Shown here piece by piece: positions 1 to 12,455 of a stretch of 64,000 nucleotides of DNA. The stretch covers positions 46,887,895 to 46,951,894 of the forward strand of contig OY855905.1 in the NCBI GenBank assembly GCA_963693305.1. Direction: 5' to 3'. Below the pieces are notes generated by a model. That model did not search any database. It saw only the letters and a program-made list of their open reading frames with translations, and had not been told where the DNA came from. The position numbers and the translations under genes are program-made. Origin of the DNA: Meandrina meandrites (lineage: Eukaryota; Cnidaria; Anthozoa; Scleractinia; Meandrinidae). Position 1 is the stretch's first letter; each line of letters begins with the position of its first letter.

Positions 1-193
1 GCCAAATTTCCATGGCCTGTTGGTGGCCGTATTAACGGGGTTCCACTGTAACTTGGCTGCTTTGGATTGTACTGATATAGTAAGAACGGCAAATGAAATT
101 TAGATCACTTTAGTGTTAAATTATTAAGTGATTCAAGAAACAAATAACTTTTTTTTTAATCTCGAGTGTTCTTAAAAATTGCAAAGTGCTAAT

Positions 194-425
194 AGAGAGG
201 TTAAGCATGACGTTTACGGCAAACGGCAAACGGCAAAAATAATTCCGATTTTGCTCACTTTTTCTTTAGCACTTAAATAAAGCCAGTCGAAAAATAGGAA
301 AAAAATCCCTTAATCACAGTAAATGCAAACAATTTCCCTAAATTGTACAAACGGCTACAATCAGACACCAAAAGTTCGATTTTTGCCGTTTGCCGTTTGC
401 CGTAAACGTCATGCTTAACCTCTCT
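194..425. mobile_element. Short foldback MITE
   Basis: About 47 bp at the left edge (starting AGAGAGGTTAAGCATGACG) return as the inverted complement at 378-425, ending CGTCATGCTTAACCTCTCT. Both ends carry CGTTTACGGCAAACGGCAAA. TAAT lies on each side and may be the target duplication. There is no coding capacity. It sits in the intron of the upstream FReD gene. Confidence 0.75.
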
Positions 426-429
426 AATA

Positions 430-908
430 TAATTCAACAATGCACGAGGATGAAGTTTTTTATTTCTTTTATAAAATGGAAATTGCGCGTTCTCAAACTC
501 ATGACGTTTATATGTATACCGCCATCCCGCTATGATTTACGGCGAAATAACAAGGGAATTCTTTTGAGCACCCCAAAGCGTTTCACAAAAGTTACCATGG
601 GAGATCGATCCTTCATGATGGCAGCACCACGGCTTTGGAACAGTCTTCCCATAAGCATTAGATCTGCTTGCACCACAAATGATTTAAAAAGAAACTTAAG
701 ACATTTTTATTCAAGAAGGCATTTTGTTAATACAATTAGGTTATAGTTAGATTTTTATATAGTTCTTCTGTAAATTATTTTTCTTATAGTTAATTGTAAA
801 TAGTGTAAGTTTCGTTTTTGACTTCATAGAAATTGTAAATAGGTTCATATTTTTTGTATTTATTGTAATGCGCATTTGATTATTTTATAGAAAATGCGCA
901 ATATAAAT
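430..908 (+). mobile_element. 3' end of a non-LTR retrotransposon (CR1/L2/jockey-like)
   Basis: From about 500 to 746 the frame encodes a typical reverse-transcriptase C-terminal tail: YDLRRNNKG, then GDRSFMMAAPRLWNSLP, then a basic run ending in a short FYSRR tail. No catalytic RT motif is present. It is followed by an AT-rich untranslated stretch and a TTA microsatellite, the usual tail of this class. This is a 5'-truncated dead copy, on the plus strand. Confidence 0.75.
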
Positions 909-914
909 ATTAAA

Positions 915-974
<60 letters not shown>
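909..974. repeat. (TTA)n microsatellite
   Basis: About 21 copies of the TTA/ATT trinucleotide, immediately after the LINE 3' fragment and probably its tail. It creates long poly-Tyr and poly-Ile open frames on the two strands that are not genes. Confidence 0.95.
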
Positions 975-975
<1 letters not shown>

Positions 976-977
<2 letters not shown>

Positions 978-1105
978 GAGGATATTACACGGTGGCGAGA
1001 AGATATGAATTTTATGTTGGAGTGGCAGAAACAATATCTCACGAGTGAGATATACAAAAAAATTCATATCTTTGAGCCAACGTGTAACGTCCTTTTTATT
1101 ATATG
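976..1105. repeat. Foldback MITE-like hairpin
   Basis: The segment around GAAGATATGAATTTT is inverted as AAAAATTCATATCTTTG about 60 bp later, with ATATCTCACGAGTGAGATAT palindromic in the centre. The hairpin at 35208-35335 has the same architecture, so both are probably members of one family. Confidence 0.6.
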
Positions 1106-2029
1106 GAGTTTTATTAAATGTTGTTGATATTGTCGATTTCCTTTCGAAAAATCGAGCCAGTTTTACAAATCACCGTTCGTCTTCATAGAAAATACAAAGC
1201 ACCCGTGTCCAGGATATAGAAACACTAACTGAATTCCAATCAAACAAAAAAAAATACTTGTCAACTAAATAACGTAACACGTAAGAACTAAAAACATCAT
1301 TGACTTTGACTTGAATCCGATGCAGCAATGTCTTGACGGCCAATAACGTTTTCAGCTGCTTTTGTTTCCTCCTTTACAACATCTTGCACTCTGTGAAATT
1401 CCTTGCGAAGAATTCCCTTTAAAAACCTTGGAATCAGCAAGGTTTCCCATATCATGTTCTCGTCCTTACGTTTTTCGAAAAACTGATTCTTTTTCGTCGC
1501 TTAATTAAACAAATTAAACCTGCTTGTCGATGCTTGCTAACAACAACCTGAACGACACAAGAAACCAAGTTCATTCAACAAAGTCATAAAGGCGCGAATC
1601 GCGATGTCAATGAGCGATATGACACTCGCAGGCGTGTCATACGGAAAATACGTATGTGGCGTATGGAATCTACGAGTGGTTTAGTTCCCAGTAAAACAGT
1701 CTCCTCCATACAATAAATTCGATAAAGCACGCGCGTGACATAGACCGGGTGCTTTATGAAGCTATAATGAACTCGAACTGACCAATCACAGAGCGCACAA
1801 TAAGTCAAACATTTTATAATCCTAAATAAGGTAGACGTTTTACATTTAGTTGGACATGCTTAAGCATCTTTATCTCTGGGAACAGGGGACAGGTCCATTT
1901 TGAAATTTATGTTATGCACTCACTGCTATTAAATCAAGAACACCACTATTTCTACAAGATGTCCAAAATTTCTTCACGTACTGTTCGCTTAACTTACTCT
2001 CGTTCAACGCAGTTCTTACTATTCTATAG

Positions 2030-2301
2030 GAGATGCTGGTGATTCTCTTTCTCAGCATCGTGACTACCCCTTTACAACCAAAGATCAGGATAACGACAGC
2101 TCGAGCAGTAACTGTGCTGTGTCCCACAAAGGAGCCTGGTGGTATGAACACTGTCTTCGCTCCAACCTGAACGGTCTGTATCATCACGGAAAACACTCAT
2201 CAAACGCTGATGGTGTGAACTGGTCTTCTTGGAAAGGATATAGATATTCCGCCAGGAGAGCTGAGATGAAGATTAAACCAGTCTTAGTTCTACCTAGTTA
2301 A
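2030..2301 (+). CDS. Terminal exon of a fibrinogen-related (FReD) lectin gene, copy 1 (partial)
   Basis: This is a last exon: TTCTATAG acceptor at 2022-2029, then an open frame to TAA at 2299-2301. It encodes the C-terminal half of a fibrinogen-related domain, the fold of ficolins and tachylectins that bind acetylated sugars outside the cell. Visible marks are the calcium-site run DQDND, the [12 protein letters not shown] core, HGKHSSNADGVNW and the closing AEMKIKP. It is closely similar to the last exon of the complete gene at 9718-9980, but SSSS replaces RWGG just after the calcium site, an unusual change. Earlier exons must lie left of the window: bases 50-150 resemble the last intron of copy 2, and repeats fill the rest. 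Functional state unknown. Confidence 0.85.
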
Positions 2302-4822
2302 AGCCATTTAAAGATAATTTTCGTGTAAAATGGTATACGGCTTTTGCAGAAATGAAACAACAGCCATGATTGTTTCGGTTAACTTGTTAATTGAAGAATT
2401 GTTGACGCCCTTTGCTCCACGAGGATCCAAATGATCATTTTTAAGAGAAGTTAACAGTTATCGGCTGGCAAATGAACGATATCACATGGTCTAGTCATAG
2501 TATGGTCTAATTCTTCTCGGGTCGCTCAAACTGCTGTTCGTCGCAATCCCTTGGTTATGGAAAGCCGAGAAGATCATATTTAGTCAATTTTGTTAATATA
2601 GTCTAACAAACACAGAAAATTATAGGTTTGTTACGGGAAGAAATGCAAACATGAAAATGAAATCATCGCTCATTTTTTTTTCCAGCAATTTAGTGTTAAG
2701 GTTAACACTCGCATAGGTCTCTTCATTGGATAAAAAAACATCTGGTACCGCGAAAACAAAATTACCTATTTTCAGAGATGACTTGCAGTGCTTTCTTACA
2801 ATTAGATTATGAGCTCGCGATTTCTAACAGATGATAGTAGATAAGGCCGAATGTCGAACCAACTATCACCTCATAAAAATGGAGAGTGAATAATCTTATT
2901 GTTTTAGTATAATTCTAACTCATTTTCCTGCAAATGGTGATTTCCAGTTTTCTTTACGTACGTATTAAACTTCACGCTTTAGCGACATCGCGCGCGGAAA
3001 GAATTGCAATTTGAAACCTTCAGCTGTGCACGCTTGCTTGTTAGCCTATTCAACAATTTTGACGTTATAAACTCGCGTAACGGTGAATGTCCTCCTTTTA
3101 GTCTTCTCGGAAAATGAATCGTCCAGTAATATTTCTAAACTTTGTAGACGACCTTCAGTTACTGCACACTATGCTGAAAGCAAACAACAGCTCAGCCAAT
3201 CACATTGCAGGATTTGCATTATTTTACTAGTAGAATTATTAATACTAATAAAAATAAGAAAAAACTCAGTTGTGCTCTATTAAAAATAATAGAGTCTGAT
3301 TGGTTCATTTAACAATTAGACTACGAGCATCGAATACTACCTCTATTGTTATTCAGGCCTAAGGGAATTGTTATGAGCTGTTAATTATTGTTTAAAGAAC
3401 CAATGAAATATCTCGTTCCGAGAGGTATAGTGGGCGACCCAGTGAACAAGGCACAGCCGAGAAGTTGACTATCGCTCATCGAATGAGATGAGGGCGAGAA
3501 GCTATAGTCTAATTGTTTTTGTAGAACCTCTAAAGGATTGCAGTCCAAAACCTACAAGTTTGTGTATGTTGTGGTTTAATTTTATATTTGGTTCAAAATT
3601 TTTCAAACCAGTTTAAAGGGACTGTGTCAGCTGGTGATTCTGCGCACTGGGGTTATTAGTTGGCGTTACATCTGTCAAAATTCTATTGTTTCGCGACGTA
3701 ATGCACGTACAAGCTCTACGGGATATGATAATTACGATAACATGCCGATAAGCTCTGGTCGCATAAAATCAAACTCGGCAAAATTCAGCCTTGCAAATAA
3801 AGCTTATGTAAGATAATGTTATTTGTTCGCTTCAGTAAAGATGTTAGAAGCGAAGTCTTTTGCACAGATGTGTAGTGTTTGAGGTTAGCGTGTCGCTTTC
3901 AGCGAACGCAGACAACATACAGAACATACACAAACAAAATAAATCAAAATTTAATTTTATAGTTATACCGCTCTACAAACAGGAAAAGAGATTCCAAACG
4001 CTAAAGATTTAAAACGTCATGTACCACTATTCTCATGTTCAAAATAGCAAATGCGACTCAAACGATCCGTGACCGCATAGACGCATGTTTTCCATAAATT
4101 GTTTGATCATCGCGAATCACTGCGACGCCAAGTAAAACAAAACAATATCCTTGGTATTGAATTCTTTGCTAAATAGGCTATGAAGAGCGAGCGAAATAAA
4201 TTCTGCAATGAAGACGAGCGGATATGTTTGGACCAAACAAAGCCTACCGTTAAAAGGCGTTGATGTTACGGCAAACACAACACTGTGAAGTGTTGCGTCT
4301 CTCGCTGTGTTCGTTGAAACATCACTTGCAAACAGCTCTTTTCAGCGACCCACATAGCCAATGACCAGAATATGCTATCTAGCCAAATCACCAGATGGCT
4401 CCTTTCCAAAACCTCGAGTTTCGTGGTGTTGTTGTCGCAAAACATTTCATAGCCGCTGCTAGTTCAATGGCTGTCATGCAAAGGCATAATACATCCACGC
4501 AGCTGTGCACAAAACTTGCTCTAAAAGCGAAAAGCCTGAAAAATAACTAGGCAAAAAGGTTCTGTGAACGATGAGGAAAGTTCGACAATAAATTTCTACA
4601 CAAACTTCACAAGGATGGCTGAGATATAACTCGATGGAAACAGAAAACGATTCTCCCGACGAACTTGAAATAGTTTGCCCTACGCTTTCAAGAGAGCTCG
4701 CTCCGTCGCGCGCATGCGCCACAGATGATACAGTGCCTTTAATTTTTAGTTTTCATTGTCTTATATTGATTATCATAATCTGAAACAAAGGAAAATAAAA
4801 ATCAAACTGGTTTGAAAAATTG
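2302..4822. other. Intergenic, no supported gene
   Basis: No open frame here has a recognisable domain or splice-linked partner. At 3190-3520 the sequence resembles the foldback family seen at 15393-15446 (tracts such as TTATTTTACTAGTAGAATTATTAATAC and a CTCATCGAATGAGATGAG dyad). The rest is AT-rich and featureless to my reading. Confidence 0.5.
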
Positions 4823-6286
4823 AGCTGTTACGTGTAAAACGTTTCATTTTATTTTTTTCTAATTGCCTTAAAAAATAATAGAATAATAAAGATAGTAAAA
4901 CATTTCAAGCAAAAATGATTACGTGGAATATTTTGTTTTGTCTGTTTTTTGCCCACGTGACTTCCATGGAAACCACGTTATGGCATGCTTCATACCTCTT
5001 AATAAAAGCAACGGAGGGAATGCCACTTTTTCGTCATATTATTTCATTCCGAAATCAACTAAATTTTGTTCTAAAGTCAGCTTTAAACTTTGCGAACATA
5101 TATTTAAAATCTGACGACACTTACCTTTCAACCAGTTTTGCTGAGAAGCTCTTCGATAACCTTTTTGCGGTTTTCGATTTTCAATGATTTTGTAAAGTTG
5201 TCACTGTGTTTTAACAGTGTGTCGTTCACTCTAAACTTTTTCGAATTAGGATTGAAGTAATCTGAACAATGATATTAGAAAATCAAGCCCTCCCCCGGAA
5301 AATCAATGAGTGTTATGGAAGCTATTTATTACCTTTTCTTAGTTTCTGTAGAGGTTCTTTGATTTTGTGAAGTCGTCACTTTGCTTTAGCAGTGTGTCGT
5401 TCACTCTAAGATTTTTCGAATTACATTTTAGTGGCAAATTCCTAATTATTAAAGTCAAAACAGGGAGAAGTGACAGCGTAGTAGCCCTTGGATTGTAGTA
5501 ATCTGAACAATGATATGAGAAAATCACCCCCCCCTCCCCCTGGAAAATCAGTGAGTGTTATGGAAGCTATTTATTACCTTTTCTTAGTTTCTTTAGAGGT
5601 TCTTAACCAATAAAAGGGCCTGAGAGCTCCAATAAAAATGGAAATGAAGTAAGCAAGGATGATACTACATGGAACACTTTTACTTTAAAAAGAGACAGCG
5701 ACATGATAGAGCACAACCTGAAAGCCAAAATGTAACCATGAACAACTGTTTTGACCTGTTTGGGTCTCGTCAGCACGATGTAGGGCGGCTAAAGAGTAGA
5801 ACAACCCACACAAAGGCGTGTTGTCTAGCACATATTGATGACCTCAGATGGAGCTCAAATTCAAATCTATGCCAATTGACATTTGAGTGACAATTCGGCT
5901 TTGCTCTATCATGTCCTGCTCACTTTAAGCGTTCAAAAAGTATCAGCCTTACTTAGTTCACTTACATTCATATTTTTGGCGGCATGATAAGATCTTTCAC
6001 AGATCCTACGTATGACAGCAGCATGTTAGCTCAGATCGCGGTCCTTTTTCACTTGACAGTCCAATAAGATGTAGTCATTTTAGAATTGTAAACAAAAGTT
6101 AGTGATTCTCATATTTTAGAAAATGTTGACGTGAAAGATGAAAACCTGTTCGAAGGTGACATGATCCTAACCGACACCCAACGGATGGCAGCCATATTTG
6201 GAGAAGATGTCAGCAAAGCAGGATTGGGCGCGCATCGATTCGCAACAAGCTGTGGCCTGGGGCAGTTCTTGTATATCAATTGGACT
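4823..6286 (+). pseudogene. Relic of a third astacin gene (intron 1 plus exon 2)
   Basis: From the phrase GAGCTGTTACGTGTAAAACG onward this matches the long first intron and the propeptide exon of the complete astacin genes at 16274 and 38129. The exon relic is 6120-6286, preceded by the same TATTTTAG acceptor. It encodes [18 protein letters not shown], then loses one base in GGGCCGCGCATCG (here GGGCGCGCATCG near 6228), which throws the rest out of frame. Similarity ends before the donor site. The intron has an internal tandem duplication of roughly 250 bp (5180-5360 and 5361-5610). Exon 1, the catalytic exons and the ShK exon are absent. Confidence 0.8.
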
Positions 6287-7611
6287 AAAATTCGCCATTT
6301 TGAGCTACAAGGAGGAATGGGCACAACGATTGAGGTACCTTTACTCACAATAATAATTACTCACAATAGTTCATGCTAATGGGAACGTGTTGGTTTTCTT
6401 ATACATTCCTTTCTAATTTTGAAACATCAACAGTCGCTCCATTTGTATGGGGTCCCTGTGGTTTTTGTATTAAGTATTGGTAAAGCCTGGAAAGAGGACC
6501 TTGATCATTTACTGGTGTATTGGACTGTTTACCACCAATTTTGCACCACGTTTTTTGGATCACGTTTTTCTCGATTAACTCTGTCAGAATGCAGTCGGTA
6601 TACAAAATGAACAATCCTATGAAAAGAACTAGCCCAGCTGTATCAGTTGCTTATCACAAAAATCCGCTAACATGCAAATTAATGACGTCACAAGTAGTTT
6701 AGTGACTGCTCCTCCAAATTCCGGAATAATCCGGGTTTAGCGCGATGATGGTTTTAAAAATAAGCAGTTTTTGACATTTTATCCTTAAATAGGGTCAGGA
6801 ATAAAGAATCTTGCAGCTCACGCCTATCCTAAGTTTACGGAACACATGTATCGGACTTTTATGTAATCGGTAAAGTGTAAGTGAGATCTATTATGTGATA
6901 AGCTTTTGTCTTTCTTATATTCATACTTTCTATAGCGGAATCGGTTATGATTGCATAGCGTAATCAGAAATAGTGCAGTGTTCGAAACAATCGAGTTTTC
7001 CAGTCTGTTCGAGAACGGCACGACCGACATTGGAAATGTAAACCGTTTGCATTTACGGGTCAGATCCATGCAGCGCTGCTATCTTCTTCTCTCTTTTGAG
7101 CAACTGAAAATAAATGAATGTTGTGTTATGTTTTTGGAGACCCGAAAGCTTCTTTAAACCGGACATATCAGTGTTCCAGATTGTTCGTTATGGTATGGTA
7201 TGTGTCTTATCGTGTTGCCTACTCGCTCATTCATGTTGTCAGTTTAAAATATTTTCGGATGAGGTGACATATGCCAATTTCTCCAGATAATGTGGCACAA
7301 ATAATTTCGTAAATATAAAAACCTATGTGTTGGCCTAACACTTGGTTTATTTTAGAGAAGTTCTCATTGCTGGAACATTTCCATCAATTCGCCTGATCAG
7401 ACTGCAAGCAAGCTTTCTTATAGGGATAGAAAAACCCGTTATTGCCACTACGACGTCAAAGGAAAACAGCGAACGTGATGGAATCATAATTGAGTTTCAG
7501 TTACAGCAATACGGTGGTCAAGGTAAATATCACAATCTTTCTTGTGATTGGATGGGGAATTCCCCTAAAGGAGCTTTGCTTTTTCATGTCCAGGCATGGC
7601 GTATTGATCAA
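6287..7611. other. Intergenic with one weak exon candidate (7356-7522)
   Basis: Between a TTTATTTTAG acceptor and a CAAG|GTAAAT donor, 167 bases stay open and encode REVLIAGTFPS and IIIEFQLQQYGGQG. I cannot assign a family or find partner exons. It may be part of an upstream exon of the FReD locus or chance. Nothing else stands out here. Confidence 0.3.
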
Positions 7612-7700
7612 AATATAAACCACTCACTTTGTTACGCGATTTTATTTCGCTAAATCGCGATCGAACGGAGTGTTTAAGGCTCAGTGTGTCCGTCACTAAA
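7612..7700 (+). promoter_or_regulatory. Probable core promoter of the FReD gene
   Basis: A TATA-like ATATAAACC at 7612-7620 lies about 80 bases before the ATG at 7701. A palindrome around CGCGATTTTATTTCGCTAAATCGCG sits between. The start itself is supported by the hydrophobic leader it opens. Confidence 0.45.
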
Positions 7701-9980
7701 ATGATTCTTGCTCTTCTCCTCAGCGTTTCGCTGTTGCAGACCTTGGTCAGCTCTCAAGGATCTGTGACAACACAGAAACAGAATCACTTAGATTCAAAGG
7801 CGACTTCTTGTAACATTAATAACTACAACAGCTTCTATGCTGGACCAAACAAGAAGTTCGAGAATATAATCCTGGACATGAAGAGGCAACTGGATGAGAT
7901 TCAAAAGGAACTCAGAAATTTGACAAAGAAAGGAGACAACAAAACTAAAGGTAAAAGACCGTCTGTACGAGAGTGCTGAAATCCCAGTTATGAGTTTATT
8001 ATTTGAGCCCATTTGATTTCAGCTCAGTCAGCAAATTTTACAGATCTCAACTATCACGTGGCAAACCCTCCAAAAAGTGATGTGTGACTGTCACGTTTCC
8101 TTGAAACAAGTCAAGCGATTGTACTTAGAATTGTTGACGCCTCAGTCAATTAAAAGTTGCCACTGAAATAGATGTCTAGAATGTAGAAATTCAAATCAGA
8201 CAATTTGTTGGAATGTGTGATAGTACTACGGGAACAGGTTGTTTGATTGTAAAATGCTGCGACAGCTTTTCTCTTACGGTCGCCGCTTCAGCAGTAGAAA
8301 CACAAATCGCCTAATAGGGGGTCAGGTCACCGACAATTTCCGGCAAGCAATGATAAGCGATCGAAGGATTACTCGAGATTCTTGACGATTAAATGCGGAC
8401 GAGATTGTAACGAACAGCAAAACCGTTTCATAAATTCAGTGACTGTGTAACTTCTGTCAAGTTGACACAAATTAATTTTTTGATGCTCATTCCTTGTTTA
8501 TTTAATTTTCGTATTCGTTTTTTTAATTACACGTTACCTTAATAATTAGAGTTCGCCAGCGATTTCGAAGCGATTAATGACTTTACATGTGTGCTTTACT
8601 CTCATTGCTGTATCTAGTTTAAAAAATGCTATTTTTTTACACCCATGTTACTTTCGATTCGTGTCTTATCAAGTCTTGTCATGATTAAGGCACTCTGACG
8701 TTAAAAAGTTCAGTAGCTGTGCATTCATCTCTCGCCGACTTTTTAATGCGTTAACTTTATCAATTTGCGTCATTTTCTAACTTCCTAAAAAATAGTGAAA
8801 TCCAAGATGGCGGATCAGAGATGGTGGACTTCATGACGTCATATGACGCCACAAGGAACAAAAACTATGTTCTCTTATTTCTCCACCCGGATCCCCGCTC
8901 CCCCCCTTCCTGTACCAGGAATTGGCTTGTACGTGGCAAGGTTAAATCACAAATTATATTGTTCTTTGCCATGATTATCTCATTGCCTTGTGCTAGCTTC
9001 TCACTGCTTTAATATTAGACTTATTGTCCTTCACTCTGATCTCTAGATTTAGTTTACCACAAAAATTGTGCTGAGCCGTACAAATCTGGTGAAAAAATCA
9101 GCGGTGTTTATACAATCGACCCTGATGGTACAGGCGCCTTTGAAGTGTTCAAAGACGACAAACAACAGACGATGGGGGGTGGACAGTTTTCCAGAAGAGA
9201 CAGGACGGATCCGTTGATTTCTACCGCGGCTTGGCCGACTACAAGAATGGTTTCGGTAACCTGAATGGCGAGTTTTGGTTGGGGTTAGACAAGATCTACC
9301 GCCTGAGTAACAGTGAGAGATACCAGCTCCGTGTTGACCTGGAGGACACAGAAGGAAAAACAGCTTATGCAGAATATGACATGTTTGCTATTACCAGCGA
9401 GAGGACTAAGTACCAACTAAGTGTTGGAAGTTATTCAGGTCCGTAAAACATTATAAATTTCATCTAAGTGTAATTTCCCCTTTTCAGACTAAATCATAAA
9501 TTAGGAGAATTTGTTGGTACATCAGGACTTAATGAGGAAGTTAATATTTTTCTTTACTCGTGGAACTTGGCTGTTATCTTTTTAGTTAAATTGTCAAGCG
9601 ATTCAAGAAACAAAGAACACTTTTTTTTTACTGTCATTAAATCAAGAGCAAGAGTATTTCTACTACTGTTCGGTTAACTTTGTGCTAACGTTCAACGCAA
9701 TTCTTACTCTTCTATAGGAGATGCTGGTGACTCTCTTTCTTATCATCGTGGTCATCCCTTTTCAACCAAAGATCAGGATAATGACAGGTGGGGCGGTAAC
9801 TGCGCTGTGTCCCATAAAGGAGCCTGGTGGTACGATAGCTGTCATTACTCCAACCTGAACGGTCTTTATCATCACGGAAAACACTCATCAGACGCTGATG
9901 GTGTCAACTGGTTTTACTGGAAAGGACATGGGTACTCCGCCAAGAGGGCGGAAATGAAGATCAAACCAGCGGAGATTTAG
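7701..9980 (+). pseudogene. Secreted fibrinogen-related (FReD) lectin gene, three exons, frameshifted
   Basis: Exon 1 (7701-7950) gives a signal peptide, MILALLLSVSLLQTLVSSQG, then a short Lys/Gln-rich coiled-coil-like stretch (KFENIILDMKRQLDEIQKEL) as in oligomerising lectins. Exon 2 (9053-9438) carries the N-terminal half of the domain: CAEPYKSGEKISGVYTI at the start, then DFYRGLADYKNGFGNLNGEFWLG. Exon 3 (9718-9980) carries [12 protein letters not shown] and WWYDSC. All junctions are GT-AG and join in phase 1. Within exon 2 the frame changes by one base between about 9150 and 9170, where a conserved cysteine is expected after EVF. As read, the gene cannot make the whole domain; an assembly error is the alternative. 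It would be an extracellular carbohydrate-binding protein, possibly in innate recognition. Confidence 0.8.
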
Positions 9981-11820
9981 GTCTAATTAGTTTAGGTCCA
10001 GTTAAATATAATTTTTGCGTAAATTGGTATACGGCTTTTGCAAAAATGAAACAACTATACCTTAAAAAAATGAGTCAGTACTTATTTTTTCGGTTAACTT
10101 GTTAATTAAGGTCACGAAGGACCCTTGCTCACTAGTAAGTTCTTCTTATTGCTAAATATCATGTATATCTCGCAAGAAATTTGTCAGAGACTCCTAGCAT
10201 AAAGGTCTTTCTTGCTTTACTGGAAAGTAGAGTCAAATGTGAAAGACAAATAGGGGTGGCGAATGGTAAAATCCGAGCCTTGCCGAGACGCCGAGACCCT
10301 AGTTTAAAAATCCGAGCCCGAGACTTGAATTTGTTTGTAAAATCCGAGCCCGAGACTTAGCGCTACAAAAATCCGAGCCCGAGACGCACTTGATCAGAAA
10401 ATGCGAGAAACAGTTCAATTCTCAAACGATTGTCGTTGGGTACCCATGTACTATTATCATGACATGATTTCCTCTATAAAGTGGAAATTACGGTTTCCTA
10501 TATATATTTTACATAACAATTGTAAATGCAGATTCCGGCAGGGGTAAATTTCTTAATTTCTCGTTTCGGATAAGCTTGCGGATAAAAAATTAAAGTCCCA
10601 TTGGCGAGATTTTAGATCCAAATTTTCAAAATCCGAGACTCCGAGATCCAAATTTTCAAAATCCGAGACTCCGAGACCGTCATATTTCCAGAAATCCGAG
10701 ATTCCGAGACGCTATTTTTAAGCGCCGAGATTCCGAGACTCGGCGTAAATTTGCCGAGACTCAACATTTTTGAAAGGCCAGCTATAAAAAGTATAAAGCA
10801 AAGTGGACCACTCTTTGCATAAGCGATGCGGTAGCTTAAAGTAAAGGAACCAGGTTAAGGTGCTTTTTCTTCCAACACCTATTTTTTGTCTGTTTTATTT
10901 ATCCTCTTCATTTTAGCGACTGTAAAAATATATTTAGCTTTGTCATTTTACTTTGGCTGTATATTACTACTAGCCATTGTTGTTAAAGTAAGGTGTTATA
11001 TAAGTTCAGTTGTAATTAAGTCCGTTTTTTGTAAGTGTACGTCGTATTTAGTTCTGTAAATTAGCTCCTGTGTTTATGCATTGTTTTATTCGTGTAAACT
11101 AGCTCTTTTGTTAAGGTGGGGGTATACCCGATTTTGAGTGAAATTTTAAGAGGTTTAAGGAAGGGATAGAAGAAAGAAAATTGTTTTTCAAACACCAACA
11201 GACATACAGTTGACCCCCACGCAAAAGCACCCCAGGTTGTCAAGGGACTGTTTGGGTGTCCATATACTAATTTTTAACCTCAAATTCTAATTTTGAAATC
11301 ACATTAAATCTTTAATATTTCTTATTTCTCTAAATTTTGCTAATCCTTTGAGAAAAACTATCTCGTCCCAAACATCCCCAAAAATCCTCCAAAAATTTAA
11401 AAAACACCGCTAAACATAGCTTTGTGAAATGAGCATAGAATTTCTGGATTACTTTAAACGCGGACGAGATATTCGCATTAAACCAAGTTTAGCGGTGGAA
11501 AAACAGGCTTCAGGTGTACCCCCGCCTTAAGTTGAGTATATTATTTTGTTGTGTAATTTACCTTTCATATTACTATGTAATGCACTGTAACTATAGGTAT
11601 TGACGGTGTGTTTAAATAAAAACAAAAAAGCAAAAAAAAAAAAAAACAAAAACAAACAAATTTCTTGAGGTGGTGTGTTATCTTGTAAAACATTAATTCT
11701 CTTCATTTCGAACATCACTTCTCTAAAACTTTTCAGGGATATTGGGAGACGAAATTACATCATGATTGTTGTTTTTTTCTGGAAGATCACCGTTTACTGT
11801 GTTGTTTCAAGCTTTTAAAG
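9981..11820. other. Intergenic, repeat-bearing
   Basis: It holds the CCGAGAC-rich repeat listed separately, a GGTGGGGGTATACCCG/CGGGGGTACACC pair (11115 and 11518) that may bound an old element, and an A-rich tract at 11626-11660. I see no gene. Confidence 0.5.
10270..10765. repeat. Degenerate CCGAGAC/CCGAGCC repeat array
   Basis: Phrases such as AAATCCGAGCCCGAGACT and AAAATCCGAGACTCCGAG recur more than a dozen times at irregular spacing, interrupted in the middle (10440-10590) by non-repetitive sequence. The array is flanked by GCCGAGAC copies. Origin unknown. Confidence 0.8.
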
Positions 11821-12455
11821 CTTAAGAGGCTGCCCGCGTAACAGCGGATAAGGCAAATTTTTGGACCTTCACCGATTTCTCTAATATTTTCAGTGTAAGT
11901 CGACCATTATATCCCATGAACAAATATCACATTTATTTGGATCAAATCTTTTATTTTTATTTTTTGCGAGGCGGTTTTCACTGCAACCTCAAAACCACCC
12001 AATTTGCATTTGAAGACTCCATAATTTAGCATAAAATGTCGGTCGCTGCCAAAGCGTATTTCCTTAACCAAACAAGCTGAATATTTTATATATCAATGTT
12101 TTATGTTTCTTCTATACTTTAACGGTTAAACAATTGTATTCTATAAGAGTTTGACTCAGTTATGAATTTTCAAAAACACTTCCTAACGGACTCAGGAATG
12201 CGTGACACGTAACATACCTGTAATTGAAAGCGATTTTCTCGAATGTGGAACCTGATCAGAAGTCAAGTCTATTGTATCTCGAAAGTATTAATACCAGTCT
12301 AGAAACCTATCGAATAAAATTTGTGGGCACTCTGCACTTCGCGCCGTACAAAGCAGCAAGATTTTCCCAAATTTTCGCCATTTTGATTAAAAGCAAAGAT
12401 AACGACGGTCCGATTTCTTTACAGGGAACGCCTATAGATATACGATCATTACCAC

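Noticed and set aside
885..1127. Poly-Tyr and poly-Ile open frames
   Set aside because: Translations of the TTA microsatellite.
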